Assembly (NCBI GenBank): GCA_945877425.1
Contig: CAMCRZ010000004.1
Span: 1 to 64,000 of the forward strand
Source of the DNA: an uncultured Treponema sp.
GTDB lineage: Bacteria; Spirochaetota; Spirochaetia; Treponematales; Treponemataceae
Reading direction: 5' to 3'
DNA: 64,000 nt
The notes under the pieces were generated by a model, which worked only from the letters and a program-made list of their open reading frames with translations, was not told the origin of the DNA and ran no database searches. The translations under genes were made by a program, and so were the position numbers. Shown here in pieces: positions 18,264 to 26,630 of the stretch. Within the stretch, counting starts at the first letter, position 1, and the number at the start of each line of letters is the position of its first letter.

Positions 18264-18593
18264 ATGAGCGAACTTTGGAAAGCGGTACAAGCGGCGTGGA
18301 ATCCGGAAACGGCTTGCAAGACAAGAAGCGATAGTCTTATTTACATCGGCGATTGTGTAACGGTTGCAAGAGGGCGTAAATTGCCGATTGGAACTACCGG
18401 CAAGGTTTTGAGAATGTTTGAGAATCCTTACGACCCTATCACTTATGACAACGCAAAAGGCGCGCTTGTGTTGCAGACCGCCGGATATGATTGTGAAGCG
18501 ATTCAGTACACAAATGCAAAAGTGCAGCTCGAACTTGAAGACGGAAATAAGGTTTATACATACCTTAGAAATCTTGAAAAGAGAGGGGTGTGA
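18264..18593 (+). CDS. small beta-barrel-like accessory protein
   Basis: The 109-residue protein has YIGDCVTVARGRKLPIGTTG at residues 30-50. This is a KOW/SH3-like turn pattern found in plasmid and phage accessory proteins, often next to antirestriction genes. GGGGG lies eight bases before ATG 18264. It is the second gene of the cassette. The function is unknown. Confidence 0.55.
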   Translation: MSELWKAVQAAWNPETACKTRSDSLIYIGDCVTVARGRKLPIGTTGKVLRMFENPYDPITYDNAKGALVLQTAGYDCEAIQYTNAKVQLELEDGNKVYTYLRNLEKRGV

Positions 18594-18594
18594 T

Positions 18595-18906
18595 ATGTTT
18601 AAGGCAGAACTTGACGGAAAAGAAATTGAAGTAATGCAGCTTGAAGATTGGAAAACAAGCATTGAAAATGATTTTAAGCCGGGAGATTATTTTGACGAGG
18701 GTATATCATGGGATTTAATAAATTGCGTTCCGCCGTTAAACTTTTCTAACGGTTACTTCCAATGCGGAGAGCCACACAGTTATGTAAACGGAAAGCAGAC
18801 TTATCTTACACTTGAAAGAGTGTGCAGAGAGCCGGAAATATGGAAGTTCCTGGGATATTGCCACGCCGGGAAGTATGAAGAGCCACAAGAAGGAGTTACA
18901 AAATGA
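18595..18906 (+). CDS. 103-residue accessory protein, unknown
   Basis: The start is ATG 18595, one base after the previous stop and preceded by GAGAGGGGTG. The longer frame upstream only shadows the preceding gene. The product is acidic and has cysteines at several sites, but these are not in a clear metal-binding pattern. Its last four bases overlap the start of the HD-domain gene, so the two are coupled. Confidence 0.55.
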   Translation: MFKAELDGKEIEVMQLEDWKTSIENDFKPGDYFDEGISWDLINCVPPLNFSNGYFQCGEPHSYVNGKQTYLTLERVCREPEIWKFLGYCHAGKYEEPQEGVTK

Positions 18907-19472
18907 GTTCTAAGATTCAAGAAGCTATAATCTTTGCGACACTTGCGCATGAAGGACAGAAAAGAAAAGGAACAAACATTCCTTACATTGTTCACCCTAT
19001 GGAAGTTATGCAGATTCTTACAGAATGTCATTGCAACGATGATGTCATTATTGCCGGAATACTTCACGACACTTTAGAAGATACAAAAACAAGTCCGGCA
19101 GATATTGAAAACAAGTTCGGTTTGGCGGTGCTGAAACTCGTACAGAGTGAAAGCGAGGATAAATCAAAGACCTGGAAAGAACGCAAACAGGCTACAATAG
19201 ACCAATTAAAGACGACAAGCGCGGAAACAAGAATTATCTGTTTTGCGGACAAACTTTCTAATCTCCGCTCCATGAAAAGAGACCTGGAAGCTATAGGAGT
19301 AGAACTTTGGGATAGATTCAACGCCGGAGTAAGTTCAATAAAGTGGTACTACTCTACTCTTGGAGAGATTTTTAAGAAGATTGAAATAGACGGTTTGTGC
19401 GATTGGAGACAGTCTTATGACCTTTACAATGAATATGAGACGCTTTTAGATTCAGTATTTATGAATACTTGA
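18903..19472 (+). CDS. HD-domain hydrolase, small alarmone hydrolase-like
   Basis: The 189-residue protein has the order of the RelA/SpoT-MESH1 hydrolase fold: AHEGQKRKG near residue 15, PYIVHPMEVM near 28, the HD pair in GILHDTLEDT near 55, and CFADKLSNLRSMKRDL near 108. Those residues bind manganese and the 3'-pyrophosphate in (p)ppGpp hydrolases. There is no synthetase domain, so it would only degrade alarmone. It closes the repressor-controlled cassette. A phage could use it to stop the stringent response or to disarm nucleotide-based signals. The substrate is inferred from the fold only. Confidence 0.75.
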   Translation: MSSKIQEAIIFATLAHEGQKRKGTNIPYIVHPMEVMQILTECHCNDDVIIAGILHDTLEDTKTSPADIENKFGLAVLKLVQSESEDKSKTWKERKQATIDQLKTTSAETRIICFADKLSNLRSMKRDLEAIGVELWDRFNAGVSSIKWYYSTLGEIFKKIEIDGLCDWRQSYDLYNEYETLLDSVFMNT

Positions 19473-19497
19473 CAGATAATATTTTAGATTTTAGAAT
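19469..19497 (+). promoter_or_regulatory. sigma70-type promoter overlapping end of HD gene
   Basis: TTGACA (19469-19474), 17 bases, TAGAAT (19492-19497). The -35 overlaps the stop codon of the HD gene. A second TATAAT lies at 19522-19527 without a clear -35. A long hairpin follows within 60 bases. Confidence 0.65.
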
Positions 19498-19550
19498 GTA
19501 GAAAATAAGAACTTTTTGAATTATAATTCTTACATACGATGTACCTAGAT

Positions 19551-19620
19551 AAAGGTAGTCAAAAAAAGGTTTTTACGCAAGAAATGCGTAGATGTCAATT
19601 TTTTTGGCTGCCTTTTTTAT
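19551..19620 (+). terminator. long hairpin with inner stem before capsid protease gene
   Basis: The stretch 19551-19567 pairs with 19599-19615 (two G-U pairs) around a loop that itself holds an ACGCA/TGCGT stem. A T-run follows. The hairpin ends about 30 bases before the protease/scaffold start. Together with the promoter just upstream it makes a short transcribed unit. Confidence 0.75.
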
Positions 19621-19649
19621 TGCCTTTTTAGGCTTTAGGGGTGCAATCC

Positions 19650-21149
19650 GTGAACGGCGAAGAAAAGTTAAACGACATTTATCTCAACTTACGCTTTAGG
19701 AAATCTAGCGAGCAATCATCATCAGAAATCGGAAAAACAGACGAATACGGCAACTATATTTTTGAAGTTGAGGCAAGCAATGAAAATCTTGACTTGCAGA
19801 ATCAAATTGTATTACAGAACGCCTTGCTTGAAAGTAAGGACAATTTTATAAAGTATGGCGTTATTTCTCACGACCACCAACACCACAAGAAAGACAAGAA
19901 CGGAAATCAGATAACAGATACAAAGAATATTATCGGCGAGCCTATTGATGTAAGGACTGACGGACGCACGACTTATGTTATCGGAAAACTTTACAAAGAT
20001 AACGATGTCGCAAAAGACTACATCAAAATGCTTAAAGACGGCTCTACAAGAGTTCGCGCAAGTATCGGTGGTATTTTTCCGGAAGTTGTCGCAGACGAAG
20101 TAACAGGTGCTGAAAAAGTAATTCATGTTCTTTGGAATGACCTTGCGCTTACCGCGACACCGGTAAATAACACCGTAGGACACGCAACTTTTGTGCGTTC
20201 TATGGATTCAGCGGAGTTTGTAAAGGCTTTATCCGCCGGAATTGGAACAGACCATAGCAATTTTGAAGGCGGCCGTTCTTTTATTCCGGAAAGTGTCGGC
20301 GGAAATACATTAAATACCCTGGAAGAAACTACATCTCTCATTGATAAAAACAAAATTAAGCAGTTAATGACGCAGCTTACAACCGGAAGAATTGGCACAA
20401 AAGAAGAGGCGGAAGCCTATCTTTTAGGACAGGGATTCAATAGCGAACAATCACGGCTTATTGTCCGTGAAATTATAGAACAAGGGGGGCTACTAATGAA
20501 AAGTTCATTTAGTGACCAAATCAAGAAATTGATGAAGTCTTTAAGTGGCGATTCAGAAGATGAAACAAAGAAGGCAGAAGATAAAGAACCTCTTTTTGCC
20601 AACGATGATTCAAATGATGAAGACGACACAATCAACCTCGATAACGAGGAAGATGAAAACGAAGACGATTCAACTTCTGATGACGAAGACGCGGACAATG
20701 AAGATACTGAAAAATCAGTAAAGAAATGCAATAAATCTATGTCCGCCGAAGGCGAAGAGGAAGTTGTTGACGCGACAGTGTTGCTTAAATCGCTCAATGA
20801 CGAACTCGAAAACTTGCGTAAGTCTCAGATTGACATCGGCAATGCCGTTGTTGCCCTTGGCAAAATGGTAGCCAAAGTAAGCGGGGAAAAACTTCCGCCG
20901 AAAGCCGTTAATTTTGCCAAATCTTTGGGAACAAATGCAAGCGGAAAAGTAAACGTTCCAAATGAAGTTCCTACACAGGCAGATTTTGAACGTGTCCAGG
21001 ACGTTCTTATGAAGAGCGTTCAGTCCGGTGAAATTTCTTTGCAGAAATCTTCAATGATTTCATCAGAATTTCAGCGAGCAATGAGAGGAAGCCGTTTAAG
21101 TCCGGAGACTTATAACTTCCTCCTTACAAAAATAAACGGAGGAAAGTAA
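19650..21149 (+). CDS. prohead protease fused to scaffold-like region
   Basis: I prefer GTG 19650, eight bases after AGGGG, to GTG 19641. Residues 25-190 look like an XkdF/S78-type prohead protease: YGVISHDHQHH near 70, then GEPIDVRTDG, then VRASIGGIFPEV near 135 with the serine. From about 290 the protein is helical, with a strongly acidic Asp/Glu/Ser run near 320-360, as in scaffolds. At about residues 195-225 it repeats the motif that starts the capsid protein (KALSAGIGTDHSNF, GGRSFIPE). This would shape and process the prohead. It is followed after one base by the capsid gene. Confidence 0.7.
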   Translation: MNGEEKLNDIYLNLRFRKSSEQSSSEIGKTDEYGNYIFEVEASNENLDLQNQIVLQNALLESKDNFIKYGVISHDHQHHKKDKNGNQITDTKNIIGEPIDVRTDGRTTYVIGKLYKDNDVAKDYIKMLKDGSTRVRASIGGIFPEVVADEVTGAEKVIHVLWNDLALTATPVNNTVGHATFVRSMDSAEFVKALSAGIGTDHSNFEGGRSFIPESVGGNTLNTLEETTSLIDKNKIKQLMTQLTTGRIGTKEEAEAYLLGQGFNSEQSRLIVREIIEQGGLLMKSSFSDQIKKLMKSLSGDSEDETKKAEDKEPLFANDDSNDEDDTINLDNEEDENEDDSTSDDEDADNEDTEKSVKKCNKSMSAEGEEEVVDATVLLKSLNDELENLRKSQIDIGNAVVALGKMVAKVSGEKLPPKAVNFAKSLGTNASGKVNVPNEVPTQADFERVQDVLMKSVQSGEISLQKSSMISSEFQRAMRGSRLSPETYNFLLTKINGGK

Positions 21150-21150
21150 A

Positions 21151-22548
21151 ATGGCTTTTTTCGACAATTCTAACGCACAGAATTATTCAGCCGCCGATGT
21201 TGAAGCTCTCAACAAGGCATTGTCCGCCGGCACAGGAACTGATTCTAGTCAGTTCACAGGCGGACGCGCTCTCATTCCGGAAGATTGTGAACAGGAAACT
21301 TTGAATATCCTTGCACAGTCAAAGGAAGACTGTAAGGTTATGTCTTCTATCAAGACAACAAAGGTTGGCTCAACTGTTCATGAGATGAATCTCCGCGATG
21401 ATGAAGGTGATTACAAACACCTTTCTGTTGTCGAAGGCGATGATTCACCGATTGAAACAAATCAGTCAATCAAGCGCAAGACTTTTGACATGAAGTTCTT
21501 GCAGACAAAACGCGGAATCACTCAGCAGATGATTGCCGCTGAAACTTTCGAGGGCGCACTTGCAAGCGAAAAAATCAGCGGTATCAACACAATCATGAAG
21601 GCTTGTGAATACCTTTGTTTCCACGGCGATTCAGCAGTTGTACCTACTGAATTTGACGGTTTTGAAGCACAGATTCGTAAAGCTGCAAAAGCAGACCAGA
21701 ACATCATCGACCTTCGCGGTGTTTCTATCGGCACATACGGTGAAAAACTGTTTGACGAAATTTCCGGAAACATCTTTGAAAAGGGCGGTTTTGTAGACAA
21801 GACTTTGTTCCCGGCAGTTCTTGCAAAAGACATCAAGGAACTCTTTGCCGACAGAATCCGCTTTGATGTTGCAGACCGCTTTGGCGCATTGCAGCAGTTG
21901 CCGGCTTATCCTACCGCTACAGGTTCAACAATCAAGTTTGTTGGCGAAGGTGCGGGTACTGATAAGTTCTACCATGTCAAAGGTAAGGTAGCAGCCGAAG
22001 GTAACGCTACATTCCGTCCGGCAGCTCCGACAAGCGTAACCGCCTCAGCGACTACACAGACAGGCTCTAAGTTCCTTACGGCTGACGCGGGCGACTACAA
22101 GTACACTGTACACGCTATCAACGCAGCCGGTATTTCAGCCGGAACTGCCGTTGCCGCAGCCGTAACAGTTGCAGCCGGAGAAGGCGTAACTCTTACAATT
22201 ACACCTGGTTCGGGCGTAAAGGCAACAGGTTACATCATTTGTCGTTCAAAGAAAGACGGCGATGAAGTAATGGAAATGGTTCGCGTTGCTGACAGTGGAG
22301 AGGCTACTACAACATTCAAGGACATCAACGAAGAACTCCCTGGAACTGCCTCAATGCTCTTCTTGACTGAAAACAAGATTCAGTCAATCTACAAGTTCGG
22401 ACAGTTAATGCCTGTAAGCACTATCCCTCTCGGAAAGCGCGCAGCTATTGACGAGTTCCTTGTTGCAACTTACGGCGCACTTGAATTGTACGCTCCTAAG
22501 TATTGCGGACTTGTTAAGGGTATCTCTTACAAGGGCGGCCTTTACTGA
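21151..22548 (+). CDS. major capsid protein with Ig/FN3-like insertion
   Basis: The 465-residue protein follows the protease/scaffold gene and is followed by a strong terminator, typical of the main capsid gene. The N-terminus has KALSAGTGTDSSQF and GGRALIPE, then HK97-type sequence such as MKFLQTKRGITQQMIAAETF and FPAVLAKDIKELFADRIRF. Residues 290-395 are Thr/Ala/Ser-rich beta repeats (GDYKYTVHAINAAGISAG) resembling a fibronectin-type or Ig-like domain. They sit inside the capsid fold, and the last 60 residues return to it. Such insertions usually project from the capsid surface. Confidence 0.8.
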   Translation: MAFFDNSNAQNYSAADVEALNKALSAGTGTDSSQFTGGRALIPEDCEQETLNILAQSKEDCKVMSSIKTTKVGSTVHEMNLRDDEGDYKHLSVVEGDDSPIETNQSIKRKTFDMKFLQTKRGITQQMIAAETFEGALASEKISGINTIMKACEYLCFHGDSAVVPTEFDGFEAQIRKAAKADQNIIDLRGVSIGTYGEKLFDEISGNIFEKGGFVDKTLFPAVLAKDIKELFADRIRFDVADRFGALQQLPAYPTATGSTIKFVGEGAGTDKFYHVKGKVAAEGNATFRPAAPTSVTASATTQTGSKFLTADAGDYKYTVHAINAAGISAGTAVAAAVTVAAGEGVTLTITPGSGVKATGYIICRSKKDGDEVMEMVRVADSGEATTTFKDINEELPGTASMLFLTENKIQSIYKFGQLMPVSTIPLGKRAAIDEFLVATYGALELYAPKYCGLVKGISYKGGLY

Positions 22549-22578
22549 TAAGGCAGATGTCGCATAAGACATAAACCG

Positions 22579-22625
22579 AAAAGCACGGTGCGGATATGTT
22601 TTACCGTGCCGTGCTTTTTTCTTTT
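22579..22625 (+). terminator. strong intrinsic terminator after capsid gene
   Basis: A 15-bp stem with two wobble pairs joins 22579-22593 to 22604-22618 and is followed by a long T-rich run. This limits transcription beyond the capsid gene. Confidence 0.9.
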
Positions 22626-22654
22626 TTTTTACAATTTGACAGGAGAAAATGAAA

Positions 22655-23059
22655 ATGGCAAACGCTAAGACTACTAAAAAAACTTCACCAAAAACAGAAA
22701 CAGAAAAGGCAGTTGTCAAAGAAAACTTGACTACTGAAAAGGCGGAAGATTCAGTTGATAAGAAAGACTTAACAACTGAAAACAAAGTGGAATCCGCTCC
22801 GCAGACTGAAACCGTTATTGAAAACAACGGACTTGAACAGACTGTAACAGAAACTCCGCCAAAAACAGAAACAGAAAATAAAGGCGTTGATTTTGACGCT
22901 AAATCATACATTATTACAAATCCGGCAAAAGCAAACAAGAAAGTCCTCGGTTCACGCGGACAGTTGATTGAGTTCGATTCAAACGGCTCGGCAAAAGTTG
23001 ATGTAATTGAAGCTCAACGTTATCAGAAAATACCGGGTTATACAGTAAAGGAATCATAA
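22655..23059 (+). CDS. Thr/Lys/Glu-rich head-associated protein
   Basis: ATG 22655 is nine bases after AGGAG and is preferred to ATG 22649, which is only three bases away. Residues 1-85 are a disordered Lys/Glu/Thr repeat-like region. Residues 90-134 form a compact domain (KKVLGSRGQLIEFDSNGSAK). The gene lies between the capsid and connector genes and so probably encodes a head decoration, joining or accessory protein. No family is recognised. Confidence 0.6.
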   Translation: MANAKTTKKTSPKTETEKAVVKENLTTEKAEDSVDKKDLTTENKVESAPQTETVIENNGLEQTVTETPPKTETENKGVDFDAKSYIITNPAKANKKVLGSRGQLIEFDSNGSAKVDVIEAQRYQKIPGYTVKES

Positions 23060-23060
23060 A

Positions 23061-24191
23061 ATGACAGTAACCGCAGCGAGTGTAAAAGGTAAAATCGTTA
23101 TTACAATCTCTAATGCCGGAAATTATCGGCTTGAAAGAAAACAGTTTGATTCTGATGATTGGCTTGTTTACACCGCTAGCGGTTTTGCCGTTGAATCGGA
23201 AGAAAATCCGGCTATTGCCATAACTACTTGCGATGTCCTGGACGTAAGCAACCTTGTAGAAGGTAAACTTTATCAATACAGGATTGTTGATTTTGATAAA
23301 GAAAATCCGGAAGAATCAGACTATACAACTTCAAGTTTGATTAAATGCGGAGAAACTACGCCTATCGGCTATTCTTTTGAAAACTATCACGCTCCGGAAG
23401 GACAGTGGGGCGAATTGGTAACGCCGGACGACATAAGGTTTACATACCTTTGGGGAACAGATTTTAAGGCTACCAACGGCGCAAGTTATACGGACGCTCA
23501 GATAAGATTCTTTATTAACGCGGCCGTAGAAGAAATTGCGCGTATGCTTGATATAACAATCGTAAAACGAAAAATCCGCTATAACGCCGTAGACAGGAAT
23601 CTAAAAAAAGGAACTGATTACGATGTGGACGAAGCGGTTTACGACTTTAAGTTTTCAAAGATTTCACGCTATGGCGTTATTAAAACGCGCCAAAGACCTA
23701 TTCTTAAACTCCACAAATTAAACCTTTTGAGCCGTTACGCGAATGTAAAGGACTTAAAAGAAACAACTATCGTGGATAAGACAAAGGGTATCTTAAAACT
23801 CATGGAAAGACCGATAAGACCGTCCGACAGAACGTCCGGAATCAGCACGGCTATCGGTATTTACGGCAATCAGACAATAAACGCTCATTTATTCTATGCG
23901 ATTGATTATGATGTCGGTTTTGAGACTTCTGACGATGTTCCGGCAGACTTACGGCAGACTATCGCAAAATACGCGAGCGTACAACTTTTGAACATAATCG
24001 GAGACGGCTTGATGTCGGGATTCTCTTCAAGTTCTTTGAGCATGGACGGACTTTCTGAATCGTTCAGTTCTACACAGTCGGCTACATCGGCTTATTTTGG
24101 AGCGCGTATCAAGGAATATAAAGACGACATAGACAAATACATCAAGGAAAACAAACACAAGTTCGGCTCTATGAATATTGGCTCACTATAA
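23061..24191 (+). CDS. head-tail connector protein with N-terminal beta domain
   Basis: Residues 1-85 are an FN3-like beta domain (KIVITISNAGNYRLERKQF; LVEGKLYQYRIVD). Residues 110 onward match in style the helical phage head-completion/adaptor proteins (FTYLWGTDF, SYTDAQIRFFINAAVEEIAR, then a mixed alpha/beta region). The gene follows the capsid block and is read one base after the preceding gene. It would bridge portal and tail. The assignment rests on position and helical pattern. Confidence 0.6.
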   Translation: MTVTAASVKGKIVITISNAGNYRLERKQFDSDDWLVYTASGFAVESEENPAIAITTCDVLDVSNLVEGKLYQYRIVDFDKENPEESDYTTSSLIKCGETTPIGYSFENYHAPEGQWGELVTPDDIRFTYLWGTDFKATNGASYTDAQIRFFINAAVEEIARMLDITIVKRKIRYNAVDRNLKKGTDYDVDEAVYDFKFSKISRYGVIKTRQRPILKLHKLNLLSRYANVKDLKETTIVDKTKGILKLMERPIRPSDRTSGISTAIGIYGNQTINAHLFYAIDYDVGFETSDDVPADLRQTIAKYASVQLLNIIGDGLMSGFSSSSLSMDGLSESFSSTQSATSAYFGARIKEYKDDIDKYIKENKHKFGSMNIGSL

Positions 24192-24228
24192 AAAACTTAA
24201 ATAAATATCCATAAAGGGGGTAAATGTT

Positions 24229-24432
24229 ATGGAAAAGATTAAGGCGTTCTTTCAGAACAAAATCACTAAGATTGTTGCTTGGCTTGTCCTGGCTCTTGAT
24301 ATTGTAGTTCTCTTTTTGGGAAACGTTACAGAATCAGAGATTGTTGACGGCGTAAAAATGGTTTTTGTCATTATCGCCGGCGTTGCTATGTTCATCGCGT
24401 TTATCTCGGAAAGAGTATCAAAGAAAAAGTAA
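24229..24432 (+). CDS. small two-span membrane protein, holin-like
   Basis: This 67-residue protein has two hydrophobic spans (IVAWLVLALDIVVLFLG and MVFVIIAGVAMFIAFI) flanked by lysines, the general form of small phage holins. It lies far from the lysis genes at 50-52 kb, so a holin role is doubtful. GGGGG precedes ATG 24229. A hairpin terminator follows. Confidence 0.55.
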   Translation: MEKIKAFFQNKITKIVAWLVLALDIVVLFLGNVTESEIVDGVKMVFVIIAGVAMFIAFISERVSKKK

Positions 24433-24437
24433 ATTAT

Positions 24438-24520
24438 AGGCGGAAGTGCGCTCAACTCCATTGAAAGGTTTTCCGAGTTTTTCCCTTTCAATCCTCAAGG
24501 GCGCATTTCCGCCTTTCCTT
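24438..24520 (+). terminator. large nested hairpin
   Basis: A 16-bp stem (24438-24453 with 24499-24514, wobble pairs included) encloses a second stem, ATTGAAAGG with CCTTTCAAT. A T-rich tail follows. It lies between the membrane protein and a cysteine-rich small gene. Confidence 0.7.
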
Positions 24521-24530
24521 AATATTGATT

Positions 24531-24725
24531 ATGAAAACAAAAGTTTGTAAGGACTGTAAATACCTTGCAGTTCTTTATAGAAATAAAGGCGGAATGGAAT
24601 TGTATTGCAATAAGAATGAGCGTTCCATGAATCCGCGACACCTGGAAGGGTGCATAAATTACGAGAGTAAAAGGAATAAGCGTTATGAAACCTTGGGAAC
24701 TTTACGAATATCAAAAGAATCTTGA
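24531..24725 (+). CDS. 64-residue cysteine-rich protein
   Basis: The frame begins at ATG 24531 (MKTKVCKDCKYLAVLY) and has CxxC near the start, YCN in the middle and HLEGCINY later. Such four-cysteine patterns bind one zinc ion in many small phage proteins. It overlaps the start of the lipase-like gene by 41 bases, so the two are probably co-translated. The function is unknown. Confidence 0.6.
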   Translation: MKTKVCKDCKYLAVLYRNKGGMELYCNKNERSMNPRHLEGCINYESKRNKRYETLGTLRISKES

Positions 24726-25311
24726 TTACAAGACAAATACTCTTGATTACGATTGGAGAGTTAAGGTTGAAAATGAAGAGAAGACTATTTATGTTTTTTC
24801 GCAGTTCTCAACTTCAACTTTTGATTGGATTGTAAACTTTCTTTTCTTCTTTATTCCGCAAATACGGCGTTGGTATGTCTACTTTGCTTGTCTTGGTTGG
24901 CAGACCGCCTTTAATTCATGCAAAGGTTTGATGATGAATGAAGTCATGTCGGCTATGAATCTTTTTCCAGGTTACAAAGTTGTTTGTTGCGGACATTCAT
25001 ACGGCGGCGCGGGTTCTGTCTTGGTTGGAATTGAAATATTCTTCCAAACAGGCATAAGACCGGATTTAATCACTTTCGGCGCGCCTAAACCGCTTGTTTT
25101 CTTATTCACAAAACTTATTACACGGCTTTTCTTTAATAAAGTCGTTCAGTATGCGCATAAAGCGGACATTGTTACATATATGCCACCTCTACCCGGCTAT
25201 TGGAATGTAAAGGTTAATAGAATCGGAAAGTTCAGTTTCAAGGCTTTGTTTGACGGCAATACTCACCAATGCTACGGCGACAAGAGCCTTTATGAGGAAG
25301 TGGAATCATGA
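24685..25311 (+). CDS. class 3 lipase-like alpha/beta hydrolase
   Basis: The 208-residue protein contains YKVVCCGHSYGGAGSVLVG near residues 95-113, the nucleophile elbow GHSYG of class 3 lipases. LITFGAPKPL follows near 130, the typical strand after the elbow. HKADIVTYMPPL near 155 supplies an aspartate candidate, and a late histidine in NTHQCYGD could complete the triad. A hydrophobic segment near residues 45-75 may insert in a membrane. It lies among connector genes with its own AAAGGAAT ribosome site. A lipase in a virion could help cross the spirochaete outer membrane; this is inference. Confidence 0.7.
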   Translation: MKPWELYEYQKNLDYKTNTLDYDWRVKVENEEKTIYVFSQFSTSTFDWIVNFLFFFIPQIRRWYVYFACLGWQTAFNSCKGLMMNEVMSAMNLFPGYKVVCCGHSYGGAGSVLVGIEIFFQTGIRPDLITFGAPKPLVFLFTKLITRLFFNKVVQYAHKADIVTYMPPLPGYWNVKVNRIGKFSFKALFDGNTHQCYGDKSLYEEVES

Positions 25312-25442
25312 TTTGGTCTTTCGCTTTGTTCGTTCCAATTTGCGCTTGTTACTGTTTAATTTATTTTCCTAATGTTTGGGCAGAAACTGAAAAAACGCCT
25401 GGACAAGTTAGGGCGAGTTACGGACGCAAAAAGACGAGTTAG
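25308..25442 (+). CDS. 44-residue membrane or secreted peptide
   Basis: The frame starts at ATG 25308, overlapping the lipase stop in ATGA. It has one hydrophobic span with three cysteines (SFALFVPICACYCLIYF) and a polar tail. It could be a lipase partner or a membrane anchor. It is too short for any family call. Confidence 0.45.
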   Translation: MIWSFALFVPICACYCLIYFPNVWAETEKTPGQVRASYGRKKTS

Positions 25443-25463
25443 GACAAGATAGAGAGGTAAGTT

Positions 25464-26630
25464 ATGGGAACAACAGGACTTGGTAAAAACTCACCTGTTA
25501 TTTTAACACTTGGCAAAGAAAATTACGAAGCTCTCATAGACAGACACGGACAGTGGGTGCGTTGGCGAGTTGCAACGAAGTGTCCTTGCGCAACTAAAGG
25601 AAGTCCGGACATTCATTGCCGTATTTGCGGCGGCCGTGGTTACACATATTCATTTCAAAAAAATAAAATTGTTACTCAAACTGTTATGTGCGTAGATTCA
25701 AGCGGTGTTATTGAACTAGATTCAGAATATGAATCATGCAGCTTGAAGAGGGTTTATGACAGTAACGGAAACGAATATCCAAACGCCGAAAAACAAGGCT
25801 TGTATCTCTTGCTGAATAGTTCAGAATTGCCTATAAAAGGCTCTTATGTTACGGCGGTTATGACTGACGCTATTCTACATACGGTTGAATCGGCTGATTG
25901 TGAAAAAATTGGCGCGGGATATTACCGCGTAAAGGGATTGAGAAGCGTAAAAACGAACATTGAAGGCTTGTATCACTCAGTTCCGGGCGACATTGAAAGC
26001 ATAGAAAAGATTATTGACGCTAACGGCGTTGAATATACGGCGAAGGAATTAAGACAGGACACTTTCTACATTGAGCCTACTCTTGATGAAGACGAGGAAG
26101 AAGTAGAAATTGCAGAGCCTTTGACGGTTCAGAATGTGAGTTATTTACCGCCTTTTCTGTTTGTTATTTTGTCGCAGAATCTGAAAGAAGCTGACGAAAA
26201 CTTAGTGCAGAAATTGAACGGAGACGCGGTTTTAACATTTCCTTGGAATTGCGATGTTTCTAATGACGATGTTATTACCGTTTTAAGCGGAACATACACG
26301 CAGAAAGATGTAGTTAAGAAAAAGGACGCTGATTACGATGTAATTGAGGCCTATTTTGTCGATGAAATTGTTTCTTGCGTTGGAACTGAAAGAGAGTATG
26401 TTCCTGGAACTGACTTCATTCTTTGCGGGGCAAACTACATTAAATGGCTTTGCGATGATTGTCCGGAAGACGGCGAAAACTATTCAATTACTTACAGGGT
26501 ATTCCCTACTTACAAGGTTGTTCAGAATATACCGCAGATTCGTACAAGCGAAAATCAGCGTATGCCGAAAAAAGCGGTTATTAAGTTATTAAGCACATAC
26601 GGCGAAAAAACAGGAATTAACAGACAATGA
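25464..26630 (+). CDS. phage head/neck protein with zinc-binding N-terminus
   Basis: The 388-residue protein has a cysteine cluster at residues 40-62 (CPCATKGSPDIHCRICGGRG), a zinc-knuckle pattern seen in phage neck and minor head proteins. The rest is beta-rich with no catalytic motif. It overlaps the next polyvalent gene by four bases. The position between connector and tail genes supports a neck role. The start ATG 25464 has GAGAGGTAAG ahead. Confidence 0.6.
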   Translation: MGTTGLGKNSPVILTLGKENYEALIDRHGQWVRWRVATKCPCATKGSPDIHCRICGGRGYTYSFQKNKIVTQTVMCVDSSGVIELDSEYESCSLKRVYDSNGNEYPNAEKQGLYLLLNSSELPIKGSYVTAVMTDAILHTVESADCEKIGAGYYRVKGLRSVKTNIEGLYHSVPGDIESIEKIIDANGVEYTAKELRQDTFYIEPTLDEDEEEVEIAEPLTVQNVSYLPPFLFVILSQNLKEADENLVQKLNGDAVLTFPWNCDVSNDDVITVLSGTYTQKDVVKKKDADYDVIEAYFVDEIVSCVGTEREYVPGTDFILCGANYIKWLCDDCPEDGENYSITYRVFPTYKVVQNIPQIRTSENQRMPKKAVIKLLSTYGEKTGINRQ

